64,000 nt of DNA from an uncultured Pseudomonadota bacterium (GTDB lineage: Bacteria > Myxococcota_A > UBA796 > GCA-2862545), in the NCBI GenBank assembly GCA_913061235.1, contig CAJXTB010000026.1, positions 21,997-85,996 on the forward strand, read 5' to 3'. The position numbers and the translations under genes are program-made. Each line of letters begins with the position of its first letter. Position 1 is the first letter of the stretch. This document shows, piece after piece, positions 8,535 to 15,877 of this stretch. The notes beneath the pieces are model-generated. The model did not search any database. It had not been told where the DNA came from and saw nothing but the letters and a program-made list of their open reading frames with translations.

Positions 8535-8596
8535 TGTGACCTCCGTCTGGCCTGTATGGGCACTGGGTCATTGTAACCATGACCTGTGAGGTCATG
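8529..8596. promoter_or_regulatory. Three GGTCA/TGACC dyads, candidate MmyB-type operators
   Basis: GGTCA-TTG-TGACC (8529-8541) covers the regulator start codon; GGTCA-TTG-TAACC (8566-8578) is the same site with one change; CATGACCT-GTG-AGGTCATG (8578-8596) is a perfect 8-3-8 palindrome with the half-sites reversed. All share a 3-nt spacer. Their place between divergent genes, one encoding an HTH protein, makes them its probable binding sites. Confidence 0.6.
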
Positions 8597-8641
8597 GGGA
8601 ATGTGCAGGATGCGCGTCATATAGTGAGCAGGAGGTCTCAC

Positions 8642-8956
8642 ATGCGTCGGTTTCTCGCTCCCCTTGCTTTCGTCCCCTTCGTGGCGTTCACGACTTGGAT
8701 CCTGGCAGATATCGGTCTTATCGCCTTCATAAAGGACGCCTTGGCGACCGTCTCGGGGCAGCAAGTCTTCCTGGACCTGATCCTGATGGGCGCCATGCTC
8801 GCCCTGTTCATGATTCGAGACGCGAAGGAACGAGGGGTCACCGTGTGGCCGTGGCTCGTGCTGACCCTCGCGCTCGGCTCCATTGGACCCCTCGCCTACT
8901 TCACCTACACAGGCTGGTTCGCTGGCCCGTTCGCCGTCGCCGAAACCCCCACCTAG
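8642..8956 (+). CDS. Small multi-pass membrane protein (DUF2834-like)
   Basis: 104 residues. The ATG is chosen because AGGAGG lies 6 nt before it (gcaggaggtctcacatg). Three hydrophobic helices are visible, with MIRDAKERGVTVWPWLVLTLALGSIGPL between the second and third, the pattern I associate with DUF2834 proteins. Function unknown. It is divergent from, and probably controlled by, the MmyB-type regulator. Its end overlaps the end of hisIE by 4 bp tail to tail. Confidence 0.75.
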   Translation: MRRFLAPLAFVPFVAFTTWILADIGLIAFIKDALATVSGQQVFLDLILMGAMLALFMIRDAKERGVTVWPWLVLTLALGSIGPLAYFTYTGWFAGPFAVAETPT

Positions 8957-9537
8957 CCCTGACGACGACGTAGCTCCGCGAGTACATCCGCTACCCCAAT
9001 GCCACGCGCTCGTGCCGCTACAAGTGCGTGGTACAGCACATCTGCGACCTCGTACACGACGTCTTCATCCGTCCCGTCGGCACAGGCCAAGCTTAGCTCC
9101 ACCGCCTCTTCGCCGAGCTTCTTCAGGCGCAGGTTGCGGTCGGTCAGCAGCTTGTTGGTGTAGCTACCTTCGCTAGGATTTGCGGCGCGGTCTGCCAGGG
9201 TGTCGTCGAGCGCCTGAAGCGTTGGCGGCACCGAAAAGCAGCTTCGCGAGCCGAGATGACACGCGGGACCGGCTGGAATGACCCGGTAGACAAGCGCGTC
9301 CGCGTCACAGTCGGTGCCCATCTGCACGACTGTCTGCGTATTGCCGCTCGTCGCACCCTTGTGCCACAGCTCTTGGCGCGAGCGTGACCACAGCCAGGTC
9401 TGGCCCGTCTCTGCAGTCTTCTGCACAGCCTCTGCCGTGGTCCATGCAACCGTCAACACCTCGCCGGTGTCTGCGTGTTGAAGGACGACTGCAAGCAGTC
9501 CGCTGTCTGGGAAACTCAGTGTGGGAACGGTCAGCAT
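8953..9537 (-). CDS. hisIE: Bifunctional phosphoribosyl-AMP cyclohydrolase / phosphoribosyl-ATP pyrophosphohydrolase
   Basis: 194 residues carrying two activities. The N-terminal cyclohydrolase (HisI) shows [41 protein letters not shown] and the metal-binding cluster [14 protein letters not shown] ending in CHLGSRSCF. The C-terminal pyrophosphohydrolase (HisE) shows [14 protein letters not shown] and [14 protein letters not shown]. Together they perform the second and third steps of histidine synthesis. Last gene of the operon; its start overlaps the hisF stop by 7 bp. Confidence 0.96.
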   Translation of the reverse strand: MLTVPTLSFPDSGLLAVVLQHADTGEVLTVAWTTAEAVQKTAETGQTWLWSRSRQELWHKGATSGNTQTVVQMGTDCDADALVYRVIPAGPACHLGSRSCFSVPPTLQALDDTLADRAANPSEGSYTNKLLTDRNLRLKKLGEEAVELSLACADGTDEDVVYEVADVLYHALVAARARGIGVADVLAELRRRQG

Positions 9538-10298
9538 GGAACATCCAAGAGGCGCATGGGAAGGCCCGCCTGGGCACAGTGTGCCTTCACAGCGGAGATA
9601 GAGAGCTCGCGAAAATGGAACAGACTGGCCGCGAGCGCTGCACCGGCCCCAGCATGCAGAGCGTCGGCAAAGTCCTGCGCACACCCGGCACCGCCACTGG
9701 CAATGACCGGCACGCCAACGGCATCGCAGACCGCTTGGGTCAGCGCTAGGTCGTAGCCGGCCTTCGTGCCGTCAGCGTTCATGCTGGTCAGCAGGATTTC
9801 CCCTGCTCCAGCCGCAACACCGTCCACACACCACTGAACGGCGTCTCGCCCTGACGCGTGTCGACCGCCTGCGGTGAAGGCTTGCCAGTGGTCACCGGTC
9901 CGCTTGGCATCGACAGCAAGGACCACACACTGCGCACCGAAGCGGTCTGCCAGACGCGACAGCAAGGTGGGGTCAGCAAGCGCCGCACTGTTGACGGTCA
10001 CCTTGTCTGCGCCACGTTCTAAGAGCGCCCGGGCGTCGTCCACCGAGCGCACTCCGCCACCAACCGTGAACGGCAAGAACACGCGACTGGCGACGTCCTC
10101 GACCATCTGGAGCAGCGTGCCACGACCTTCGTGGGTAGCTCCGATGTCCAAGAAGCACAGCTCGTCGGCACCTTCGGCTTCGTAGGTCTGAGCCTGTTCA
10201 ACAGGGTCGCCGGCGTCGATCAGGTCCACAAACTGCACGCCTTTGACCACGCGACCGCCGTGGATATCCAGACACGGGATGATGCGACGGGTCAGCAT
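9531..10298 (-). CDS. hisF: Imidazole glycerol phosphate synthase, cyclase subunit
   Basis: 255 residues, a full TIM barrel. The phosphate-binding and catalytic motifs are present: [18 protein letters not shown] with the first catalytic Asp, [32 protein letters not shown] with the second Asp region, [13 protein letters not shown] and VIASGGAG. HisF uses ammonia channelled from HisH to form imidazole glycerol phosphate and AICAR. It overlaps hisA by 7 bp, consistent with stoichiometric expression. Confidence 0.98.
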   Translation of the reverse strand: MLTRRIIPCLDIHGGRVVKGVQFVDLIDAGDPVEQAQTYEAEGADELCFLDIGATHEGRGTLLQMVEDVASRVFLPFTVGGGVRSVDDARALLERGADKVTVNSAALADPTLLSRLADRFGAQCVVLAVDAKRTGDHWQAFTAGGRHASGRDAVQWCVDGVAAGAGEILLTSMNADGTKAGYDLALTQAVCDAVGVPVIASGGAGCAQDFADALHAGAGAALAASLFHFRELSISAVKAHCAQAGLPMRLLDVPC

Positions 10299-10984
10299 AC
10301 CGACTGAGCCTCAGCATAGGTAAACACGCCTGTTACCAGCGCTTTGCCGACAACCACGGACTCCACATCTGCGAGCTTGGCCAGCGACTCTAGGTGCGAC
10401 AGAACGCCAACCCCACCCGACGCAATCACTGCCACGCCATGCCCAGAGACCTCGCGCAGCACCGCTTCATCCGGTCCCTTCAGCGTGCCATCACGCGACA
10501 CAGCCGTACACAGGATGCGCAGGATGCCGCGCTCAGCAAGCGCCTTAGTGAATGGACCTGGGGCGGTATCGGCGGTCGTGACCCAGCCGCGAGTCGCCAC
10601 CCGACCGTCTTTCACGTCCACACCCACCACGAGCTGTTCGCGAGAGATGCCGTCCAACAGCTCCGGTGTCTCCACAGCAGCCGTGCCCAGGATGACGCGA
10701 GCGACGCCCAGATCGAGGACCTGCTGAATGGCATCCGCCGTACGCAGCCCCCCACCCACTTGAATGGGCACAATCTTCGCCATCTGTTCGAAGAGTGCTG
10801 TGTGAACAGGCCTACCTTCAAAGGCGCCCGACAGGTCTACCACGTGAACCAATGGAGCCCCCGCCGCGGCAAACTGCTCGACCAGCGCAAGCGGGTCGCC
10901 AAAGTCTGTGACCGCCTCACGCTTGCCGTGCACCAAGCGTACGGCGCGTCCGTCCAACACATCAATCGCGGGAATTACCTGCAT
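10292..10984 (-). CDS. hisA: ProFAR isomerase (HisA)
   Basis: 230 residues from the ATG after tcaggagatgca; a longer frame runs upstream through hisH sequence and lacks any ribosome site. Motifs: [35 protein letters not shown]-type loop [23 protein letters not shown] and [13 protein letters not shown]. HisA opens the aminoaldose ring (Amadori rearrangement) of ProFAR. In actinobacteria a related protein also replaces TrpF (PriA), but nothing here indicates that. A 25-bp gap separates it from hisH, the only gap in the operon. Confidence 0.97.
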   Translation of the reverse strand: MQVIPAIDVLDGRAVRLVHGKREAVTDFGDPLALVEQFAAAGAPLVHVVDLSGAFEGRPVHTALFEQMAKIVPIQVGGGLRTADAIQQVLDLGVARVILGTAAVETPELLDGISREQLVVGVDVKDGRVATRGWVTTADTAPGPFTKALAERGILRILCTAVSRDGTLKGPDEAVLREVSGHGVAVIASGGVGVLSHLESLAKLADVESVVVGKALVTGVFTYAEAQSVC

Positions 10985-11009
10985 TGCATCTCCTGAATCA
11001 TAGATGTTG

Positions 11010-11591
11010 CTACGCTGTCTCAGCGAATCGTTTGAGCAGCGCCAGACCCGCTGGACCCGACTTCTCGGGGTGAAACTGAACGCCCCACACCCGGTCTCGC
11101 TGCATGGCTGCGGCAACAGGTACCGAGTGGGTGGACGTTGCTACAACGCCGTCTGCAGTCGCTGAGATGTAGTAACTATGGGCAAAATAGGCATACATCG
11201 TGCCGTCCACAGGCCCCGAGCCAGAGACTTCGTTCCACCCCATGTGGGGCACGGTTCCGGTGTCTGGTAGGCGCTCTACGGCGGCGTCGAACACACCCAA
11301 GCCCACGTGTTCACCGCGCTCGGTGCTCGTCCGACACAACAACTGCATGCCAAGGCAGATCCCCAACAGCGCCCCTTCTTCGTGAAGGTGCATCATCAGG
11401 GCGTCGTGCAGACCCGTCTCGTGAAGTCGAGCAATGCCCGCACCAAAGGCGCCAACCCCGGGCAGCACCACACGGTCTAAGCCGCGCATATCCGACGGCT
11501 TGCCCACCAGGCGCACACTCGCTCCAACGTGCTCTAGAGCACGTCGGACGCTGAACAAGTTGCCCGCATCGTAGTCAATGAGCCCAATCAA
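11010..11591 (-). CDS. hisH: Imidazole glycerol phosphate synthase, glutaminase subunit
   Basis: 193 residues, a class I glutamine amidotransferase. The triad is visible: Cys in LLGICLGMQLL, His and Glu in GVQFHPEKS. The oxyanion-strand PGVGAFGAG is intact. It supplies ammonia to HisF. The start overlaps the hisB stop by 4 bp (ATGA). Confidence 0.98.
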   Translation of the reverse strand: MIGLIDYDAGNLFSVRRALEHVGASVRLVGKPSDMRGLDRVVLPGVGAFGAGIARLHETGLHDALMMHLHEEGALLGICLGMQLLCRTSTERGEHVGLGVFDAAVERLPDTGTVPHMGWNEVSGSGPVDGTMYAYFAHSYYISATADGVVATSTHSVPVAAAMQRDRVWGVQFHPEKSGPAGLALLKRFAETA

Positions 11592-12169
11592 TCGAGGACT
11601 TCCTTCGTAGAGGCCAAGATCTGAGTGCCGTCTGGCCGACTTGCGGCGCGAAGGGCCCGTCCCAAAGCCTTGAACGTGGCTTCGACGACATGGTGGTAGT
11701 CGCGTCCGCGCAAGACATCCACGTGGACATTGGCACCAAGGTGGTCGGCCATTGCCTTGATGAATCCTTCAAGAACCGTCAGGTCAATGACGGGCGTGTA
11801 CACGCTCTTGGGCTCGCCGGTCCACACCACAAACGAGCGGCCGGACAAGTCCACGGCAACACGGACCAGGGCTTCGTCCATGGGCATGTACGCATGACCC
11901 GTGCGCTCAATCCCCTTGCGGTCTCCGAGCGCTTTCAGCAGGGCTTGACCGATCACAATGCCGGTGTCCTCTACCGTATGGTGCGCGTCGATGTGCAGGT
12001 CGCCCGTTGTGCGAATGTGCAGCCCGAGCCGCCCATGACGCCCCATCGCGGTGAGCATATGGTCGAAGAACCCGTGCCCAGTGTCCACGTCTACCGCGCC
12101 GCCTTCAAGGTTGACGGTAACGGTGATGTCGGTCTCTGCACTGGTTCGAGTAGCGGTTGCTTCACGCAT
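11588..12169 (-). CDS. hisB: Imidazoleglycerol-phosphate dehydratase
   Basis: 193 residues, so a monofunctional dehydratase, not the E. coli-type fusion with a phosphatase. Manganese-binding His clusters are visible: GHGFFDHML, DLHIDAHHTVEDTGI and GRDYHHVVEATFKA. GGAGG lies 7 nt before the start. It overlaps by 8 bp a HAD-family gene that may provide the missing phosphatase step. Confidence 0.97.
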   Translation of the reverse strand: MREATATRTSAETDITVTVNLEGGAVDVDTGHGFFDHMLTAMGRHGRLGLHIRTTGDLHIDAHHTVEDTGIVIGQALLKALGDRKGIERTGHAYMPMDEALVRVAVDLSGRSFVVWTGEPKSVYTPVIDLTVLEGFIKAMADHLGANVHVDVLRGRDYHHVVEATFKALGRALRAASRPDGTQILASTKEVLD

Positions 12170-12902
12170 GTGTGGCCTCCAACAGGGCTCGTAAGAAGGG
12201 GTTGATGCCTAGGGTGACGACGTCCGCGTCGGGGACCTCGGTGGCCTCGGTGACCACGCGGGCAAAGGAGAGCTGACACTCGGTCAGCGGCTGGGCGGCG
12301 AGCGCACAGTTCTGGTCGTCGATGCTATCGCCAATGAACCACGCGCGTGGCACATCGAGCAGTGGCAGTAGAGCTGCGGGGTCCGGCTTGCGGGCGTCTT
12401 CGCTGGTCCGGACGGCGTCGAATTGGATGCCCAGACGTGCGTTCGCAAGGTCCATCTCTTCGCGGTTTCGACCCGTACACGCGCACAGGCTGACGCCGGC
12501 ACTCTGAAGCGCATGAAGCAACGACAGGTCCACAAGCAGCGTCTCGGTGTGGGCGAGCGTTCGGTACACCGCCATACAGCGCTCGGAGACATCTCCGGGG
12601 TCGTCTTGCCGTCCAATGAACGGGTCTACACCCGCATTCGCTTCGAGAAGTTGAGCGAGCGGCGTGGTGTCCCCTGTGCGTTGCTGCCAACGAGACACCG
12701 TGATTGCGGCACGGGTGAGGTGCCAATCGTCGTTGAAACCACCCGCCTGTTTGAACGCTGAGATGCCGTCATCATCGAGCGTTCCACCGAACTCACGCGC
12801 AACCTGCTTAGCGGTCTCGTAGAAGCTCGGGTGGGTGTCCAACAACACCTGGTCGATGTCCAGCACCAGGCGTTCGGCAGCAGTGACGGTTCCGGTCAGC
12901 AT
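12162..12902 (-). CDS. HAD-family hydrolase in the his operon, candidate histidinol-phosphate phosphatase
   Basis: 246 residues. HAD motif I is LVLDIDQVLLD (nucleophile Asp and DxD), motif II CACTGRNREE, motif III lysine in DARKPDPAAL, motif IV FIGDSIDDQ. The cap begins FGGTLDDDGISAFKQAGGFNDDW, matching a small HAD IA subgroup (TIGR01548 type) that in some organisms is fused to or annotated with HisB. It overlaps both hisD and hisB. Since hisB here lacks a phosphatase domain and no other HolPase is in the operon, dephosphorylation of histidinol phosphate is the natural inference; substrate not proven. Confidence 0.8.
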   Translation of the reverse strand: MLTGTVTAAERLVLDIDQVLLDTHPSFYETAKQVAREFGGTLDDDGISAFKQAGGFNDDWHLTRAAITVSRWQQRTGDTTPLAQLLEANAGVDPFIGRQDDPGDVSERCMAVYRTLAHTETLLVDLSLLHALQSAGVSLCACTGRNREEMDLANARLGIQFDAVRTSEDARKPDPAALLPLLDVPRAWFIGDSIDDQNCALAAQPLTECQLSFARVVTEATEVPDADVVTLGINPFLRALLEATHA

Positions 12903-14179
12903 GCGTCGGACGCCATGGCTTCCAGTCGCACTTCAATCGCCCGTGCATGACCAATCAAGCCTTCTGCGCGAGCAAAGGTAGCGACATCCGCGCCGTGCTC
13001 GGCGAGCTCTGACTTGCCGAAGTTCACCACATTGATGCGCTTTTCAAACGCCGAGACCCCCAGGCCCGACTGAAACCGCGCCGCGCCACCTGTGGGCAAG
13101 GTGTGGTTCGGCCCCGCCAAGTAGTCGCCGAGCGGTGCCGGAGACCAGCCTCCGAGGAACACCGCGCCGGCCGAGGTGACCTTGGCAAGCAACGCCTCTG
13201 GGTCTGCGACTTCGAGCTCCAAGTGCTCAGGCGCATAGGCATTGACGACCTCTGCCGCCTTGTTCAGGTCCGCCACCACGCACACCGAGCCATTCTCAGC
13301 GAGCGCTTGCTCGGCAACAGCAATGGGCTCCGCTGCCAGAATCTCTGGAATGCGCTCCAGCACGGCCTGAGCAAGGTCTGCGGACGTGGTCACCAACAGG
13401 CATGAGGCACGCGGGTCATGCTCAGCCTGAGCAATCAAGTCGCGTGCCACCCAGTCGGCATGTGCGGTGTGGTCGGCCACAACACACACCTCGGACGGTC
13501 CTGCGTCCAGATCGATGCCCACCCGTCCCGAGACCAACCGCTTTGCCGCAGCTACCCAGGCGTTTCCGGGCCCCACAATCGCGTCCACCGCCGGCACTTC
13601 CTCGGTTCCGTAGGCGAGAGCCCCAACCGCTTGTGCGCCGCCAATGCGGAACAAGCGCGTGACACCGGCCAAGCGCGCAGCGTAAGCAACTGCCGGGTCA
13701 ATCAGACCGTCTCTGCCAGGCGGAGTGACCATGATGACGTCCGACACACCCGCGACAGCGGCCGGAATCGCCAGCATCAGCACGGTGGATGGATAGCGGG
13801 CTCTTCCGCCAGGAACATAGATGCCCACACTCGCGAGCGGGCGCACTTCTTGGCGACAGACTCCCACGCTGTACGACTGTCCCTTCTGCGGCTCGTGGAA
13901 TGCACGAATCCGTTCGGCAGCCGTCTTTAGGATGCGCTGCAGGTCATTAGGACAGCGGTCCGCAATCGCATTCCACTGCTCGCTGAGCAGCTCTGAGCGG
14001 TCCAGCTGCACGCCATCGAGGGACGCTGTCAGTCGCAGAACAGCGCTGTCTCCGTCTCTCAGCACGTCGGCCACAATCGCCCGAGCTTGCTGCTCAACAC
14101 GCGGGTCGCTGCGCGAGGTCTCACGGCTGGCGTCTAGCCAAGCTCGGTCATCGGCATTGTCCCAGTCCAGACGTCTCAT
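12896..14179 (-). CDS. hisD: Histidinol dehydrogenase
   Basis: 427 residues from the ATG that shares one base with the upstream stop (TGATG); an earlier in-frame start would overlap hisZG by 57 bp. Motifs: VGIYVPGGRARYPSTVLM for NAD, GPGNAWVAAAKRLV, DLDAGPSEVCVVAD, LIAQAEHDPRA with Zn-binding residues, YAPEHLELE and GPNHTLPTGG. It carries out the last two oxidations to L-histidine. Confidence 0.98.
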   Translation of the reverse strand: MRRLDWDNADDRAWLDASRETSRSDPRVEQQARAIVADVLRDGDSAVLRLTASLDGVQLDRSELLSEQWNAIADRCPNDLQRILKTAAERIRAFHEPQKGQSYSVGVCRQEVRPLASVGIYVPGGRARYPSTVLMLAIPAAVAGVSDVIMVTPPGRDGLIDPAVAYAARLAGVTRLFRIGGAQAVGALAYGTEEVPAVDAIVGPGNAWVAAAKRLVSGRVGIDLDAGPSEVCVVADHTAHADWVARDLIAQAEHDPRASCLLVTTSADLAQAVLERIPEILAAEPIAVAEQALAENGSVCVVADLNKAAEVVNAYAPEHLELEVADPEALLAKVTSAGAVFLGGWSPAPLGDYLAGPNHTLPTGGAARFQSGLGVSAFEKRINVVNFGKSELAEHGADVATFARAEGLIGHARAIEVRLEAMASDAC

Positions 14180-15708
14180 CACGCCTCCATGAGGGCTGCG
14201 ATTGCGCGCTTCACCGCTTCTGGGCGCAGGTGCCATGCCGCCCGATTGACGATGATGTGGGCGGAGATCTCAGCAAGCGTCTCAAGGACCACAAGGTTGT
14301 TCTCCTCCAACGTCTTGCCAGTCTCGACAACGTCTACAATCGCGTCCGCCATACCGGTCAACACGCTGACTTCCACCGACCCTTGCAGCGGCACCACCTC
14401 AGCAATGAGACCGCGCTCAGCGAGCGCTCTAGCAGCGGTCTTTGCGTACTTGCTGGCTACGCGAAGCGTTCCCCGAGCATGAAGTGCGGCAATGTCGAGA
14501 TCTGCCGGTCCACACAGGCACAAGCGACACTGGCCCAAGCCAAGGTCGTAGGGAACGAGCACATCGGCACCGCCCTCGGCCAAGACATCGGAGCCGACGA
14601 CGCCAACGTCCACAACACCGCGCTGTACGTAGGCTGGAACATCCGGGTCTTTCAGCGGCAAGAACTTCCACGGTCCGCGCTCCAAGACCAGACGCCGTGA
14701 CGCCAGGTCTTCCGCCGTGGGTCCCTGGTCGCCAAGGCGCGCAACGAGGTGCTTGAGCAGCCGACCCTTGGGCAAGCCGAAGGTCAGATCCTTCAGCGGA
14801 CGGTCTTCGGTCCACGCCAGCGTGTCCAAGTCCAACGACACACCAACCGCAGGACGTGGCGCACCGTAACGACCGACCAACGTATCATAGCGACCACCAC
14901 CCGCCACGGGTCCAGCACCGCCGGGTACGTAGATATCGAACACCGCACCTGTGTAGTAGGTGGGCGTGCGCACGTGGGCGAGGTCAATGGTCACGTCTAC
15001 GTTCGGCAAGCGAACCAGCAGCTCCGCCAGGTCATCCAGCGCGTCATCGCAGCCTGGAAGCACGGCACGTGCGGCATCCAACACTTCTGGGCCGCCGGAC
15101 AGGTCGAGCAGAGCCTGAACCGCAACGCGACGTTCAGGGGTCAGCGCCTGAACTTCTGGAAGCGCCAACAGCGCCTTCCGATCACGACGATGCAGGGCAA
15201 GCCGAACACCCGGTGTAGACGGCAAGACACGGTCCACGACCGCCACTGAGCCAACCGCCACCTGCGGGCGCAGCCCCAGGGCCCGAAGCGCATCTACAGC
15301 AACCTGAATGACCGCAGCCTCACCTTCGGCGCCCGACACACCAAACAGCTCCGCCCCTGCTTCGCGGGTCTCCACAACGCCGTCGCCTTCAGAGTCAAAG
15401 GTCGAGCCACGGTAGGCCAAGCGCAGGGGACCGTCGATGTCACGCAGGCGAGTCGCGGCAATGCGCGCCACGGGACCGGTGAAGTCCGAGCGGACAGACA
15501 TGACCCGACCCTTGGCATCTACCCAGCGGGGAGCGCCGGTTCCACCGGTAAAGACCTCGGCCACATCGACCGTTGGCGGTGTGACTTCGCGGTAGTCCGC
15601 GGCATGAATAACCCCGAGAACAACGTCTTCCACGTGACGAAGACGCTGGGTTGCAACTGCCAAGTGGTCGGTACTTCCGGGGGCAGGCCACGCATATGGA
15701 ACAGACAC
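14179..15708 (-). CDS. hisZG: HisZ-HisG fusion: ATP phosphoribosyltransferase regulatory plus catalytic domains
   Basis: 509 residues in one continuous frame. Residues 1-300 are HisZ, a HisRS-like paralogue without tRNA-ligase function: VMSVRSDFTGPVARIAATR, LAYRGSTFD, VDVTIDLAHVRTPTYYTGAVFDIY and AGGGRYDTLVGRYG. Residues 306-509 are short-form HisG: LTFGLPKGRLLK, VDVGVVGSDVLAEGG, RVASKYAKTAARAL and the PRPP loop ADAIVDVVETGKTLEENNL. Short HisG normally needs separate HisZ for feedback inhibition, so fusion fixes the stoichiometry. The GTG start has AGGAG 5 nt upstream; upstream codons lack one. First gene of the operon, catalysing the committed step. Confidence 0.93.
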   Translation of the reverse strand: MSVPYAWPAPGSTDHLAVATQRLRHVEDVVLGVIHAADYREVTPPTVDVAEVFTGGTGAPRWVDAKGRVMSVRSDFTGPVARIAATRLRDIDGPLRLAYRGSTFDSEGDGVVETREAGAELFGVSGAEGEAAVIQVAVDALRALGLRPQVAVGSVAVVDRVLPSTPGVRLALHRRDRKALLALPEVQALTPERRVAVQALLDLSGGPEVLDAARAVLPGCDDALDDLAELLVRLPNVDVTIDLAHVRTPTYYTGAVFDIYVPGGAGPVAGGGRYDTLVGRYGAPRPAVGVSLDLDTLAWTEDRPLKDLTFGLPKGRLLKHLVARLGDQGPTAEDLASRRLVLERGPWKFLPLKDPDVPAYVQRGVVDVGVVGSDVLAEGGADVLVPYDLGLGQCRLCLCGPADLDIAALHARGTLRVASKYAKTAARALAERGLIAEVVPLQGSVEVSVLTGMADAIVDVVETGKTLEENNLVVLETLAEISAHIIVNRAAWHLRPEAVKRAIAALMEA

Positions 15709-15877
15709 AGACTCTCCTAATGAGCGGCCGAAGCTAACGGCTCGGCACGTCACCAGAGGTCGCAATCACGTCGTGTTCCGTCGCAGTTCCTCTACGCGGC
15801 GTCACGCCGCTCTCGAGAACCACACCCACAGACCAGTGTTCGTCTGCGCTATGGTCTGTGCTCCTCATGAGGTTCGA
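15709..15877. promoter_or_regulatory. Divergent intergenic region upstream of the histidine operon
   Basis: 169 bp between the hisZG start and the MopE-motif lipoprotein start, and the only plausible place for the his operon promoter. AGGAG for hisZG lies at 15718-15714 on the minus strand and GAGG for the plus gene at 15869-15872. I see no attenuator-like run of His codons, no T-box features and no convincing -35/-10 pair. Confidence 0.4.
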
